A DNA stretch of 64,000 bases from Parasporobacterium sp. (lineage in GTDB: Bacteria > Bacillota > Clostridia > Lachnospirales > Lachnospiraceae): assembly GCA_017510065.1 (NCBI GenBank), contig JAFWOB010000145.1, forward strand, positions 1 to 64,000, written 5' to 3'. Shown in pieces: positions 1-9,399 of this stretch (the stretch's first letter is position 1; each line of letters opens with the position of its first letter). The translations under genes and the position numbers were made by a program. The notes beneath the pieces are model-generated. The model did no database searches and was not told the origin of the DNA. It was given only the letters and a program-made list of their open reading frames with translations.

Positions 1-1
1 G

Positions 2-847
2 ATCTTTGTGGGGGCTTTGGGGATTGCTGTAAGGAACATTGCTCCTTTTGTAAAAGACAAATGTATGGATCCTGCGGTTCTGTGCATAGATGAGCAGGGA
101 ACGTTTGTGATCTCTGTCCTGTCCGGGCATATCGGAGGAGCTAACCGTTTTGCAGCAAAACTGGCAGATGCCCTTGGCGCGGTGGCGGTGATCACGACAG
201 CGACAGATCTTCGGCATCGGTTTTCCGTAGACAGCTGGGCCGCTGCAAACGGTCTGATCATTGACAACATGAAAGCAGCAAAAGCAGTTTCCGCCGCCGT
301 TCTGGAAGGGGAAGTCCCTATGGAAAGCGATCTTCCGATCCTGTCGGATTATCCTCCCGGGGTAAAGAAGGCAGATGAGACAAACAGGGAGACAGGTCCT
401 GGAATCCTGGTCAGTTGGCTGATCCGGCAGCCTTTTCCTACGACGCTGAGACTGATCCCTTGCTGTCTTCATCTGGGGATCGGCTGCAGGAAAGGGATCA
501 GCAAAGAGGCAGTAGCAGATGCTGTGGAAAAGGTTCTTCAGGAGCACAGGATCGATCCCCGGGCGGTAAAAGGCGTTTATTCCATTGATCTGAAAAAGGA
601 TGAACCGGGTCTTACTGCCTACTGCAGGGAACAGGGATGGCCGTTTCAGGTCTATACCGCGCAGGAGCTGAATCAGGTGGAAGGAACATTTCAGGCTTCG
701 GCATTTGTAAAATCGGTAACAGGCGCTGACAATGTATGCGAAAGAGCTGCCCTTAAGGATGCCGACACTTTGATCATACCGAAAACGGCGGTAAACGGCG
801 TGACGGTTGCGGCCGCGGCAGAGCTTCCGGGGATCCGGTTTGACTGA
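2..847 (+). CDS. cbiG: CbiG, cobalt-precorrin-5A hydrolase (5' truncated by window edge)
   Basis: The reading frame is already open at the left edge and the first residues (IFVGALGIAVR) match the middle of CbiG, so the N-terminus lies outside the window. CbiG opens the delta-lactone ring of cobalt-precorrin-5A, releasing acetaldehyde, in the anaerobic branch of corrin ring synthesis in the cytoplasm. Visible family segments are the GGANRFAAKLADALGA block and the C-terminal domain beginning near LGIGCRKGISKEAV. It is followed after 28 bp by cbiH in the same orientation. Some reference annotations may start at the internal GTG at position 8, but the homology continues upstream of it. Confidence 0.9.
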   Translation: MFVGALGIAVRNIAPFVKDKCMDPAVLCIDEQGTFVISVLSGHIGGANRFAAKLADALGAVAVITTATDLRHRFSVDSWAAANGLIIDNMKAAKAVSAAVLEGEVPMESDLPILSDYPPGVKKADETNRETGPGILVSWLIRQPFPTTLRLIPCCLHLGIGCRKGISKEAVADAVEKVLQEHRIDPRAVKGVYSIDLKKDEPGLTAYCREQGWPFQVYTAQELNQVEGTFQASAFVKSVTGADNVCERAALKDADTLIIPKTAVNGVTVAAAAELPGIRFD

Positions 848-875
848 CCGCAGGAGAACGTAAAGGAGGAGAAAG

Positions 876-1619
876 GTGGGATTTATTTCGGTTGTGGGCA
901 TCGGCCCCGGCGATTATGATAATATGACGGTTCGGGCAGACCGGGCGCTTCAGGAATGCGATGTGATCATCGGCTATCATGTCTATGTGGATCTGGTGAA
1001 GGAAAGATATCCGGATAAGGAATATCTTACTACACCGATGACTAGGGAATCCGACCGCTGCCGCCTGGCGGTGGAACAGGCTGAGCAGGGAAAAAAGGTG
1101 GCTCTGGTTTGTTCCGGAGACAGCGGGATATACGGCATGGCTGCGCTGGTCTATGAAATCCGTGGAGAGCGCACAGAACCGCAGATCCGGGTGATCCCGG
1201 GACTGACGGCTGCCTGCAGCGGAGCAGCCTTGCTCGGGGCGCCCCTGACCCATGATTTTGCCGTGATCAGTCTGAGCGACCGTCTGACATCCTGGGAGAC
1301 GATCCGACGAAGGCTGGAAGCAGCCGCAGCATCGGATCTTTCCATCGTGCTTTACAATCCGGCGAGCCACGGAAGACCGGATCATCTGAAACATGCCTGC
1401 GATATCCTGCTGGAACATCTTCCGCAGGACCGTATCTGCGGGATCGTCCGAAACATCGGAAGAGAAGGGGAAAACAGACGGATCCTGTCACTTCAGGAAC
1501 TGAAGGAAGCGGATGTGGACATGTTCTGTACCGTTTTCATTGGAAACAGCATGAGCAGGGAAATTGCGGGCAGCATGGTTACTCCCCGGGGATACCGGGA
1601 TGTACAGCAGAGGTTCTGA
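876..1619 (+). CDS. cbiH: CbiH, cobalt-factor III / precorrin-3B C17-methyltransferase
   Basis: A 247-residue tetrapyrrole methylase, normal length for CbiH/CobJ. It transfers a methyl group from S-adenosylmethionine to C17 with ring contraction. The N-terminal VGIGPGDYDNMT is the glycine-rich SAM-binding signature, and CSGDSGIYGMA, VIPGLTAA and LYNPAS are the other hallmark blocks of this methylase fold. The start is GTG at 876, supported by an AAAGGAGGAG ribosome binding site just upstream. The stop is directly followed by the ATG of the next gene with no gap, indicating tight operon packing. Confidence 0.93.
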   Translation: MGFISVVGIGPGDYDNMTVRADRALQECDVIIGYHVYVDLVKERYPDKEYLTTPMTRESDRCRLAVEQAEQGKKVALVCSGDSGIYGMAALVYEIRGERTEPQIRVIPGLTAACSGAALLGAPLTHDFAVISLSDRLTSWETIRRRLEAAAASDLSIVLYNPASHGRPDHLKHACDILLEHLPQDRICGIVRNIGREGENRRILSLQELKEADVDMFCTVFIGNSMSREIAGSMVTPRGYRDVQQRF

Positions 1620-3620
1620 ATGAAAAAGATATGTATTTTTGCGGGCACAACAGAAGGAAGAAAACTGGCGGAGTTCCTGGATGCGCAGCCGGTCAGCACC
1701 ATGGTCTGCGTGGCGACGCAGTACGGGGAAGAACTGCTGGAGCATGCAGATCATGTGAAGGTTTCCGCAGAACGACTCCCGGAAGATTCGATCCGGGAAA
1801 TGCTTGAAAAGGAGCGGTTCGATCTGGTGATCGATGCGACGCATCCTTATGCAGTCTCAGTTTCGGAAAACATCAAAAACGCCTGTGAAGAGACCGGAGT
1901 GGAATACCAAAGACTTCTGCGGGAAGGATCTGACGGAAGAACTGCGAATATCTGTGTTGGCAATATGGAAGAAGCTGCCCGGTATCTGGCAGGGACGCAG
2001 GGAAAGATCCTGCTTACGACCGGAAGCAAGGAAGTTGGAGCTTTCTCCGGGATCGAAGGATTTGAAGAACGGGTCTATGCCAGAGTCCTTCCTATGGAAT
2101 CCTCGATCGAAAGCTGCAGGAAGGCAGGGCTTAAGACTTCCCATATTATTGCCATGCAGGGCCCTTTCACACAGTCTTTTAACGAAGCTCTTCTGAAGGA
2201 ACTCTCCATATCCTGGATGGTCACCAAGGATGGTGGGGATCCGGGCGGATTCCGGGAAAAACAGGAAGCTGCCGAGAGGACCGGGATAGGGCTGGTCGTT
2301 GTGGGAAGACCGGCGCAGACAAAGGGATATACCTATGGGGAAATGATCCGTTTCTTATGCAGCCGGTATGATCTTTCCAGGACACCGAATGTTACGATTG
2401 CCGGGATAGGACCCGGCAGCCGGGAAACTATGACAAAAGAAGTCCTGGATGCTGCCGCAGCCGCAGACTGCCTGATTGGTGCCGGACGTATGCTGGAACA
2501 TATGGCTGCAGCCAGGCAGGAGACCTTTGAAGCCATATCCCCAGATGCCATTACCGGTTTTATCAGAGAACATACCGAGTATCAGAATTTTACAGTCTTA
2601 ATGTCGGGGGACACAGGTTTTTTCAGTGGAACCAGAAAACTTCTGGAATCCCTGTCCGGGAAGGAACTGTCTTGCCGGGTCCGGGTGCTGCCGGGGATCA
2701 GTTCCCTTTCCTATCTTTGTTCCAGGTTGGGAGTTTCCTATGAAGACATACGGATGGTCAGCCTTCACGGAAGAGAGCATGATATCGTCCGGGAAGTATG
2801 CGAACATTCAAAGGTATTTGTTTTGGTAGGCGGAAAAGACGGCACCGCAGAACTGTGCAGAACGCTGACTGATGCGGGACTTGGAGACGCAAAACTGTCT
2901 GTGGGCGAAAGACTCAGTTATAAAGAAGAAAAGATCACTGTGGGAAAAGCGGAGGATCTGCAGGAACAGACCTTTGATCCCTTAAGCGCCGTCCTGATCG
3001 AATACAACTCCGAAGGAAAGAACAGGATCGTTACGCACGGTCTGCCGGATGAGATGTTTGAAAGAGGCAGCAAAGAATCTGGGATCGTACCGATGACCAA
3101 ACGGGAGATCAGGTCTATTTGCCTGTCTTATCTGGGCCTGACCAAAGACGCTGTATGCTGGGATATCGGAGCCGGTACAGGTTCGGTTGCCATAGAAATG
3201 GCGCTGCAGGCAACCGAAGGACAGGTATTTGCCGTGGAAAAAGATCCGGATGCAGCCAGGCTGATCGAGGTGAATGCAAAAAAACTGGGAGCCTTACATG
3301 TGACCGTAGTGGAAGGAAAAGCCCCGGATGCCTGCAGCGATCTTCCTGCACCGACCCATGTGTTTGTGGGAGGAAGTTCCGGAAATCTCCGGCAGATCCT
3401 GGAGACTGTCCGTCAGAAAAACCCGGCAGCCGTGATCGTTGTAACCGCCGTCACCTTAGAGACTGCTGCACAGCTGAGCCTTCTGGCAGGGGAGCCGGAG
3501 TATGCGGATGCACAGATCACATCTGTCAATATTGCAGGTGGGAGAAAAGCCGGGCCCTATCATCTCATGACTGCCCGGAATCCCGTCACTATTTTCTGTT
3601 TCGGGAGGAAAGAAGCATGA
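1620..3620 (+). CDS. CbiJ-CbiE-CbiT fusion: precorrin-6A reductase plus C5,15-methyltransferase/decarboxylase
   Basis: A 666-residue three-domain enzyme. Residues 1 to about 250 are CbiJ/CobK, which reduces cobalt-precorrin-6A (motifs IFAGTTEGRKLAEFL, DATHPYA and TKDGG). Residues about 255 to 465 are CbiE, a SAM-dependent C5-methyltransferase beginning IAGIGPGSRETMT with MSGDTGFFSG and LPGISSLSYL. Residues about 480 to 666 are CbiT, the C15-methyltransferase and decarboxylase, with PMTKREIRS and the SAM motif DIGAGTGSVAIE. CbiE-CbiT fusions (CobL-like) are common; here the reductase of the preceding step is joined as well, so one polypeptide would perform three consecutive steps. The stop overlaps the next start (ATGA). 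Confidence 0.93.
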   Translation: MKKICIFAGTTEGRKLAEFLDAQPVSTMVCVATQYGEELLEHADHVKVSAERLPEDSIREMLEKERFDLVIDATHPYAVSVSENIKNACEETGVEYQRLLREGSDGRTANICVGNMEEAARYLAGTQGKILLTTGSKEVGAFSGIEGFEERVYARVLPMESSIESCRKAGLKTSHIIAMQGPFTQSFNEALLKELSISWMVTKDGGDPGGFREKQEAAERTGIGLVVVGRPAQTKGYTYGEMIRFLCSRYDLSRTPNVTIAGIGPGSRETMTKEVLDAAAAADCLIGAGRMLEHMAAARQETFEAISPDAITGFIREHTEYQNFTVLMSGDTGFFSGTRKLLESLSGKELSCRVRVLPGISSLSYLCSRLGVSYEDIRMVSLHGREHDIVREVCEHSKVFVLVGGKDGTAELCRTLTDAGLGDAKLSVGERLSYKEEKITVGKAEDLQEQTFDPLSAVLIEYNSEGKNRIVTHGLPDEMFERGSKESGIVPMTKREIRSICLSYLGLTKDAVCWDIGAGTGSVAIEMALQATEGQVFAVEKDPDAARLIEVNAKKLGALHVTVVEGKAPDACSDLPAPTHVFVGGSSGNLRQILETVRQKNPAAVIVVTAVTLETAAQLSLLAGEPEYADAQITSVNIAGGRKAGPYHLMTARNPVTIFCFGRKEA

Positions 3621-4582
3621 AATGGTCTTTATTTGCTTTGCTGATCGGATTTCTGATCGATGCGCTGGTGGGAGATCCACATCAGCTCCCCCATCCGGTC
3701 GTCCTGATCGGAAAACTGATATCCTTTCTGGAACGAAAACTAAGGGCCGCCTTTTCCCGGACTGCGAAAGGAGAAAGGACTGCCGGTTTTCTGCTGTGGA
3801 TCATCACAGCAGCGGTGTCATTTCTGATCCCTGCGCTGATCCTGTACCTCTGTCATCTGATCAGTCCATGGCTTCGGCTGGCCGTGGAAAGCGTCATGTG
3901 CTGGCAGATCCTGGCAGCCAGGTCTCTTCGGGATGAAAGCATGAAAGTATACGCACCGCTGAAACGGGGGGATCTTCCGAAAGCAAAGCGCGCTGTTTCC
4001 ATGATCGTCGGCAGGGATACAGAAAGGCTGGACCGGGAAGGAATCATACGGGCTGCTGTGGAGACCGTGGCGGAAAATACATCTGACGGAGTGATCGCAC
4101 CAATGCTGTATCTGGCTGTTTTAGGCGCTCCTTTTGGATTCCTTTACAAAGCTGTCAATACCATGGATTCCATGCTGGGATATCAGGACCCGCCCTATAC
4201 CTATTTCGGGTGGTTTGCGGCGAAGGCAGACGATGTCTTTAACTTTATCCCAGCCCGGCTGTCTGCGCTGTTTATGCTCCTTGCTGGAAAAGTACTGAAG
4301 CTGGATGTCAGAAACGGCTGGAAGATCTTTCGCAGGGACAGGTACAAACATGCCAGTCCCAATTCTGCACAGACAGAGTCTGTCTGTGCAGGGCTTCTGG
4401 GTGTACAGTTGGCAGGTGATGCCTGGTATCACGGAGTTTTGCATGAAAAGCCCTTTATCGGAGACCCCTTGCGCAGCATCCGGGAGGAAGATATCCCGCT
4501 TGTCTGTAAGCTGATGTATATGACATCTGTGATGGCGCTTTTCTGTTTTGTGCTGATCAGATTCCTGACACTTGTTTTGTAA
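3617..4582 (+). CDS. cbiB: CbiB, adenosylcobinamide-phosphate synthase (membrane)
   Basis: A 321-residue integral membrane protein that attaches aminopropanol phosphate (or the free amino alcohol) to adenosylcobyric acid. The ATG at 3617 overlaps the stop of the cbiJET fusion as ATGA, the usual coupling arrangement, and gives the family N-terminus with DALVGDPHQLPHPV, which contains the conserved G-D-P-x-x-x-P-H-P element. ENTSDGVIAPMLY, MDSMLGYQ and PNSAQTESVCAGLLGVQL are also diagnostic of CbiB. Several hydrophobic segments are visible. The frame stays open further upstream, but that region lies inside the previous gene and does not resemble CbiB. Confidence 0.94.
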   Translation: MKWSLFALLIGFLIDALVGDPHQLPHPVVLIGKLISFLERKLRAAFSRTAKGERTAGFLLWIITAAVSFLIPALILYLCHLISPWLRLAVESVMCWQILAARSLRDESMKVYAPLKRGDLPKAKRAVSMIVGRDTERLDREGIIRAAVETVAENTSDGVIAPMLYLAVLGAPFGFLYKAVNTMDSMLGYQDPPYTYFGWFAAKADDVFNFIPARLSALFMLLAGKVLKLDVRNGWKIFRRDRYKHASPNSAQTESVCAGLLGVQLAGDAWYHGVLHEKPFIGDPLRSIREEDIPLVCKLMYMTSVMALFCFVLIRFLTLVL

Positions 4583-4627
4583 TTGCTGACATCCGGCTTT
4601 ACGGATGGGAACGGAACACGAAATTTT

Positions 4628-5728
4628 ATGTTGTATCAGAAAGAAAATCTGCATGGCGGAGATGTTTACGGGGAAGAGATCGAACTGGATTTTTCCGTCA
4701 ATTTAAATCCATACGGCACATCTCCCGCGGTTCTGGATGCGATCCGGAAGGCGGCGGAAAAAGTCTGTCATTATCCGGATCCCCATTGTCGGGACCTGGT
4801 GAAGAAGATTTCAGACCGGGAGCAGGTCCCGGCTTCTTTTGTTCTCTGCGGGAATGGGGCAGCGGAACTGATCCGGTCTTACTGCCAGGCGGTTCGGGAG
4901 ATCATTTCCGAAGAAAAGAAACGGCAGGATAAGCTGCATGATAAATGCAGGGCAGTGGTCACAGCGCCGTCTTTTGCGGAATATGAACTGGGATTGTCCC
5001 GTGCAGGGGTCGAGTGTACCAGATACTATCTGAAGAAGGAAAAGGCATTTGAGCTGGACGAAGAATACCTGGATTTTTTAAGAAACGGCAAGCCGGACGT
5101 TGTATTCTTATGCAGCCCCAACAATCCGGACGGGCAGCTGATCCCGAAAAAAAGAATGGAACAGATCCTTTGCCTGTCAGAGGAAATGGGATTCCGGGTT
5201 TTTGTAGATGAATGTTTTCTGGAACTGTCTGACAGCGGGGTATCTGCAAAAGGTTATCTGCAGGAGTATCCACAGCTGTTTCTCCTGAAGGCCTTCACCA
5301 AAAATTATGGGATGGCCGGAGTACGGCTTGGGTACTGCCTGTGCGCGGAAGAAAAGCTGCTTAACAGGATGTCCGGGACCGTACAGCCCTGGAATGTATC
5401 CCTGATCGCGCAGGAAGCGGGGATCGCAGCGTTGTCGGATGAAGATTTTCTGAAAGCGGCAAAAGAACTGCTCCCTCAGGAACGGGAAAAGCTGTCCAGG
5501 GAACTGACAGAAGCCGGGCTCAGGGTATTTCCTTCGCAGGCTAATTATCTGCTTTTTCAGGGGCCTGTAGGACTGGACCGGGAATTAAAAACTCAAAAGA
5601 TCCTGATCCGAAACTGTGACAACTTCCCGGGACTTGGCCCCGGATGGTACCGGATCTGTGTAAAGCTTCCTGAGGAAAACCGAAAACTTACTGAAGCGAT
5701 CAGGCAGATCCTGAAGAAAACCATGTAA
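4628..5728 (+). CDS. cobD: CobD, threonine-phosphate decarboxylase (PLP enzyme)
   Basis: A 366-residue fold-type-I PLP enzyme that makes (R)-1-aminopropan-2-ol phosphate, the linker used by CbiB encoded just upstream. Motifs include LHGGDVYG near the N-terminus, [20 protein letters not shown] and [17 protein letters not shown], whose lysine is the expected Schiff-base residue. It resembles HisC, but the LHGGDVYG and SVNLNPYG blocks and the cobalamin context favour CobD. ATG 4628 is preferred because its product begins at the family N-terminus; an in-frame TTG at 4583, abutting the cbiB stop, would add 15 residues. Confidence 0.9.
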   Translation: MLYQKENLHGGDVYGEEIELDFSVNLNPYGTSPAVLDAIRKAAEKVCHYPDPHCRDLVKKISDREQVPASFVLCGNGAAELIRSYCQAVREIISEEKKRQDKLHDKCRAVVTAPSFAEYELGLSRAGVECTRYYLKKEKAFELDEEYLDFLRNGKPDVVFLCSPNNPDGQLIPKKRMEQILCLSEEMGFRVFVDECFLELSDSGVSAKGYLQEYPQLFLLKAFTKNYGMAGVRLGYCLCAEEKLLNRMSGTVQPWNVSLIAQEAGIAALSDEDFLKAAKELLPQEREKLSRELTEAGLRVFPSQANYLLFQGPVGLDRELKTQKILIRNCDNFPGLGPGWYRICVKLPEENRKLTEAIRQILKKTM

Positions 5729-5741
5729 AGGAAGGGTATAT

Positions 5742-7211
5742 ATGGCACGAAACATTATGATACAGGGAACCATGTCCAATGCAGGAAAGAGTCTTCTGGC
5801 TGCCGGCCTGTGCCGGATCTTCCGACAGGACGGCTATCGGACGGCTCCTTTTAAAAGCCAGAATATGGCCCTGAATTCTTTTATTACGAAAGGCGGCGGC
5901 GAGATGGGGCGGGCACAGGTCGTCCAGGCGGAAGCCGCCGGGATTGAACCGGATGTCCGGATGAATCCGATCCTGCTGAAACCGACAACGGACGTGGGAA
6001 GCCAGGTCATCGTAAATGGAAAAGTTCTGGGCAATATGAACGCCATGGAATACTATCGCAGAAAAAAGGAATTTGTTCCGGCGGTAAGAGAAGCTTATGA
6101 CAGTCTGGACCGGGAGTATGATATTATCGTGATCGAAGGAGCAGGAAGCCCCGCCGAGATCAACCTGAAACAGGAAGATATCGTCAATATGGGGCTTGCC
6201 AGGATGGTAAATGCACCGGTGCTCCTGGTCGGTGATATCGACCGGGGCGGAGTCTTCGCCCAACTGTACGGAACAGTGGCTCTTCTGGAACCGGAAGAAA
6301 GGGATCTGATCAAAGGCGTCGTCGTCAATAAATTCCGGGGAGACCGGAAGATCCTGGAGCCGGGGCTGAAGATCCTGGAAGATCTGTGCCAGGTCCCGGT
6401 GGCAGGCGTTGTACCTTACATGTATGTGGATGTGGATGATGAAGACAGCCTGACGGAGCGGTTCAGCGCGGATACCGCCCGCCGGCAGATCGATATCGCG
6501 GTGATCAGGCTGCCAAGGATCTCAAATTTCACGGACTTCAGTCCTTTTGAACGATATGGCAATGTTTCCCTTCGTTATGTCACGAAGGTCAGCGAACTGC
6601 AGGATCCGGATATGATCATTCTCCCGGGAACCAAGAGTACGATCCGGGATCTTCTCTGGCTCCGGCAGAGCGGTCTCGAAACTGCCGTCAAAAAAGCGGC
6701 AGATAAAGGAACCCTGATCTTCGGGATCTGCGGCGGTTATCAGATGCTCGGAACGCATATTGCAGACCCGGATCTGGTGGAAGCTGCCGGTATTTCGGAA
6801 GCAGACGGAATGGGGCTTCTTTCTATGAAGACGGTTTTTGAAGGTGCGAAAGTGCAGGTGCAGACAGAAGGAGTCTTTCATGATGTTCCAGGAATCCTGG
6901 CAGGGCTGAACGGCCTGTCCTATCAGGGGTATGAGATCCATATGGGAAGAATGGAGGAAGGTCAGAGAATACCGGCTGTGCAAAACAGCGGCAACGTGTA
7001 CGGAAGCTATATTCACGGAATCTTTGATGCGCCTGGGATCGCCGATGCTGTTATCAGGGCACTTTGTATCAGGAAAGGGATCGATCCCGGATCGGCGGAA
7101 AGCTTCGATCCGGCCGCCTATAAGGAGCAGCAGTATGATCTTCTGGCGGATATAGTTCGTCAGAATATGGATATGGAACTGGTCTATCGGATCATGGGAA
7201 TGGAGAAATAA
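5742..7211 (+). CDS. cbiP: CbiP, cobyric acid synthase (amidotransferase)
   Basis: A 489-residue glutamine-dependent amidotransferase that amidates four peripheral carboxylates of adenosyl-cobyrinic acid a,c-diamide. The N-terminal half is a P-loop-like ATPase domain ([29 protein letters not shown]). The C-terminal half is a class I glutaminase with the cysteine in [11 protein letters not shown] and the histidine in [10 protein letters not shown]. An AAGGAAGG site precedes ATG 5742. The stop overlaps the next gene start (TAATG), so translation of cobT is probably coupled. Confidence 0.95.
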   Translation: MARNIMIQGTMSNAGKSLLAAGLCRIFRQDGYRTAPFKSQNMALNSFITKGGGEMGRAQVVQAEAAGIEPDVRMNPILLKPTTDVGSQVIVNGKVLGNMNAMEYYRRKKEFVPAVREAYDSLDREYDIIVIEGAGSPAEINLKQEDIVNMGLARMVNAPVLLVGDIDRGGVFAQLYGTVALLEPEERDLIKGVVVNKFRGDRKILEPGLKILEDLCQVPVAGVVPYMYVDVDDEDSLTERFSADTARRQIDIAVIRLPRISNFTDFSPFERYGNVSLRYVTKVSELQDPDMIILPGTKSTIRDLLWLRQSGLETAVKKAADKGTLIFGICGGYQMLGTHIADPDLVEAAGISEADGMGLLSMKTVFEGAKVQVQTEGVFHDVPGILAGLNGLSYQGYEIHMGRMEEGQRIPAVQNSGNVYGSYIHGIFDAPGIADAVIRALCIRKGIDPGSAESFDPAAYKEQQYDLLADIVRQNMDMELVYRIMGMEK

Positions 7212-8311
7212 TGACAAGAGAAGAATTGCTTACCTTGAAGGTTCCTTCTCCGGATCGGGAGATTTACGGAAAGATCAAGGAGGCATGGAATAAAGTTGCA
7301 AAACCTTTGGATGGACTGGGAAAGCTGGAAACAATGATCTGCAGGATCGGAGCAGCCCAGGACTGTGTGGTTCCGGAAATATCCCCCAGGGCTGTGGTGG
7401 TTATGTGTGCGGACAACGGTATTGTACAGGAGGGCGTCAGCCAGTCGGGACAGGAAGTGACGCTGGCGGTTGCCTGCAATATGGGACGGCGGAAAAGTTC
7501 TGTCTGCAAGATGGCAAAGATCGCCGGAGCAGAAGTGATCCCGGTAGATATCGGTATCCACACCAAGGAACTGATCCCCGGTGTTCTGGACCGAAAAGTG
7601 TGTCCCGGAACCAGGGATTTTCTGAAAGAACCGGCCATGACAGAAGAAGAAGTCCTGCAGGCGATCGAAACGGGGATATGCCTGGTAAAAGAGTGCCATA
7701 GCAAAGGCTTGAAGCTACTTGCGACCGGAGAAATGGGAATCGGAAATACAACCACCAGTACAGCAGTGACGGCTGCGGTCCTGGGATTGCCGGTGATGGA
7801 AATCACCGGAAAAGGAGCCGGTCTTTCGGAAAGCGGGATCCGTCATAAGGCGGAAGTCATCCAAAAGGGTCTCAAAAGATACGGATTTGATCAGCAGACC
7901 GGGAAACCAAAGGATAGGAAGGCAGAGCAGGAAAGATGCCTTAAGATCATGCAGTGTGTGGGAGGACTTGACATCGCCGGACTGTGCGGCGTGTTTATCG
8001 GCGGAGCATTGTATCATATTCCGGTTGTGATCGACGGGTTGATCAGTGCGGCAGCAGCCCTGTGCGCGGATGGGATCGTACCTGGCTGCCGGGAATCTAT
8101 GCTTGCATCTCATACCGGAGCAGAACTGGGAATGGGGTTTGTATTAAAGCATCTCGGTCTGTCGGAAGTCATCCGCGCAGATCTGGCTCTGGGAGAAGGA
8201 ACCGGAGCAGTGATGCTGTTCCCTCTGCTGGATATGGCGATGGAAGTGTTCCGGGGAAGCAGCACATTTGACGAGATCGGGGTAGAGCAGTACCGGAGGC
8301 ACGAATCATGA
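7211..8311 (+). CDS. cobT: CobT, nicotinate-nucleotide:dimethylbenzimidazole phosphoribosyltransferase
   Basis: A 366-residue enzyme that activates the lower-ligand base by transferring ribose phosphate from nicotinate mononucleotide. Family blocks are KPLDGLGKLE, MCADNGIVQEGVSQ, ATGEMGIGNTTTSTAV, GGLDIAGLCGVFIGGAL and LGEGTGAVMLFPLLD near the C-terminus, which carries the catalytic glutamate. The ATG overlaps the cbiP stop and the gene's own stop overlaps the cobU start, so all three are translationally linked. The true base could be a benzimidazole, a purine or another aromatic; CobT sequence alone does not decide this. Confidence 0.94.
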   Translation: MTREELLTLKVPSPDREIYGKIKEAWNKVAKPLDGLGKLETMICRIGAAQDCVVPEISPRAVVVMCADNGIVQEGVSQSGQEVTLAVACNMGRRKSSVCKMAKIAGAEVIPVDIGIHTKELIPGVLDRKVCPGTRDFLKEPAMTEEEVLQAIETGICLVKECHSKGLKLLATGEMGIGNTTTSTAVTAAVLGLPVMEITGKGAGLSESGIRHKAEVIQKGLKRYGFDQQTGKPKDRKAEQERCLKIMQCVGGLDIAGLCGVFIGGALYHIPVVIDGLISAAAALCADGIVPGCRESMLASHTGAELGMGFVLKHLGLSEVIRADLALGEGTGAVMLFPLLDMAMEVFRGSSTFDEIGVEQYRRHES

Positions 8312-9258
8312 TCACATTTATCTGCGGCGGAAGCGGCAGCGGCAAATCGGAATTTGCGGAACAGCTGATCTTATCCGGGTCCAGTGCCGACAGACGATAC
8401 TATATTGCCACGATGATCCCTTACGGGGAAGAAGGTCAGAAACGGGTTGAACGGCATGTGAAACTCCGGGATGGGAAAGGCTTCAAGACCATCGAATGTC
8501 CGACCGATCTGTCCATGGCATTGGATTTGATCGACTGCCCGGAAAGTGCTTCGGTGCTGATCGAGTGTGTTTCCAATCTGGTGGCCAATGAAATGTTTGA
8601 AAATCATCTGAATGAAAAGGAAACCGCTGAAAAAACCATCCGGGATATCCTGTCTGTGTGCAGGCAGGCACAGCAGACTGTGATCGTCTCCAATAATATT
8701 TTTGAGGACGGGAATACATACGACGAGGACATGACAGCTTATCTGAAAGCCCTGGCGACAGTAAACCAGAAACTGGCTCAGACGGCGGATGAAATATATG
8801 AAGTGACAGCAGGAATACCCCTGCGTATAGATGAACGGAAAGGCAGCGGAAAAATGGATCTGGTGATTGGCGGTTTTGCCCAGGGAAAGCTGGAATATGT
8901 CATGGAAACGGTTCGTAAGACCTGTGAGGAACCTCCGGCTGTACTTGATGAAACCTGTATGGATTTGCCGGATAAAGAATCTGCTGCATCGGTGATCGTA
9001 AATCATCTTCATCTGATCCTTTCTTTATTTCCGGATCAGGAGACAGCACAGAAATGGATCTGTCAGGTGATCGAAAGATGCAGAAGAGAGGGAAGCGATC
9101 TGATCTTTATCTGTGATGAAGTTGGTAACGGTGTGATCCCTCTGGACTCTTCGCAGCGGCAGTTCAGGGAAACTACCGGAAGGATACTTTGTAAACTGGC
9201 GAAAGAAGCGGATCATGTAACCCGGATCTTCTGTGGGATTCCTCAGCTTCTGAAATAA
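8308..9258 (+). CDS. cobU: CobU-like protein with two tandem CobU domains
   Basis: A 316-residue protein, clearly longer than the usual 180 to 190 residues of CobU, the bifunctional adenosylcobinamide kinase/guanylyltransferase. Residues 1 to about 175 carry an intact P-loop (GGSGSGKS, residues 7-14) and H50 in RHVKLRDGKGF, but the region normally reading NEVGxGxVP is replaced by NNIFEDGNTYDE. Residues about 183 to 316 restart with a degenerate P-loop (GGFAQGKLEYV) and end with a well-kept DEVGNGVIPLDSSQRQFRE and GIPQLLK. The two halves look complementary: ATP or GTP binding in the first, the late CobU motif in the second. It is the last cobalamin gene of the operon seen here; cobS is absent from the window. 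Confidence 0.85.
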   Translation: MITFICGGSGSGKSEFAEQLILSGSSADRRYYIATMIPYGEEGQKRVERHVKLRDGKGFKTIECPTDLSMALDLIDCPESASVLIECVSNLVANEMFENHLNEKETAEKTIRDILSVCRQAQQTVIVSNNIFEDGNTYDEDMTAYLKALATVNQKLAQTADEIYEVTAGIPLRIDERKGSGKMDLVIGGFAQGKLEYVMETVRKTCEEPPAVLDETCMDLPDKESAASVIVNHLHLILSLFPDQETAQKWICQVIERCRREGSDLIFICDEVGNGVIPLDSSQRQFRETTGRILCKLAKEADHVTRIFCGIPQLLK

Positions 9259-9272
9259 AATTCAAGTAATAA

Positions 9273-9300
9273 TTGACAAATTCTATTATTTATTTAATGA
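9273..9300 (+). promoter_or_regulatory. Possible promoter upstream of trpD
   Basis: A TTGACA hexamer at 9273-9278 is followed after 16 bp by TAATGA at 9295-9300 in a strongly AT-rich stretch between cobU and trpD. The -10 element is weak, and a second TTGACA at 9307 has no good partner. It could allow trpD to be expressed separately from the cobalamin operon. Confidence 0.35.
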
Positions 9301-9399
9301 TATTATTTGACAATTATCACAATACTGTCGGCGGCAGGACTGTGTTTGGGAAAACGGATCGCCCGCGACAGGCGCAGGAATAAACAGGGAGGAAAAAAC

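Noticed and set aside
3119..3616. In-frame extension upstream of cbiB
   Set aside because: It overlaps the CbiT domain of the preceding fusion and is unlike CbiB; the ATG at 3617 overlapping the previous stop gives the family N-terminus.
9307..9399. Leader peptide in frame with trpD as a tryptophan attenuator
   Set aside because: The frame contains no tryptophan codon, no ribosome binding site and no terminator before trpD.
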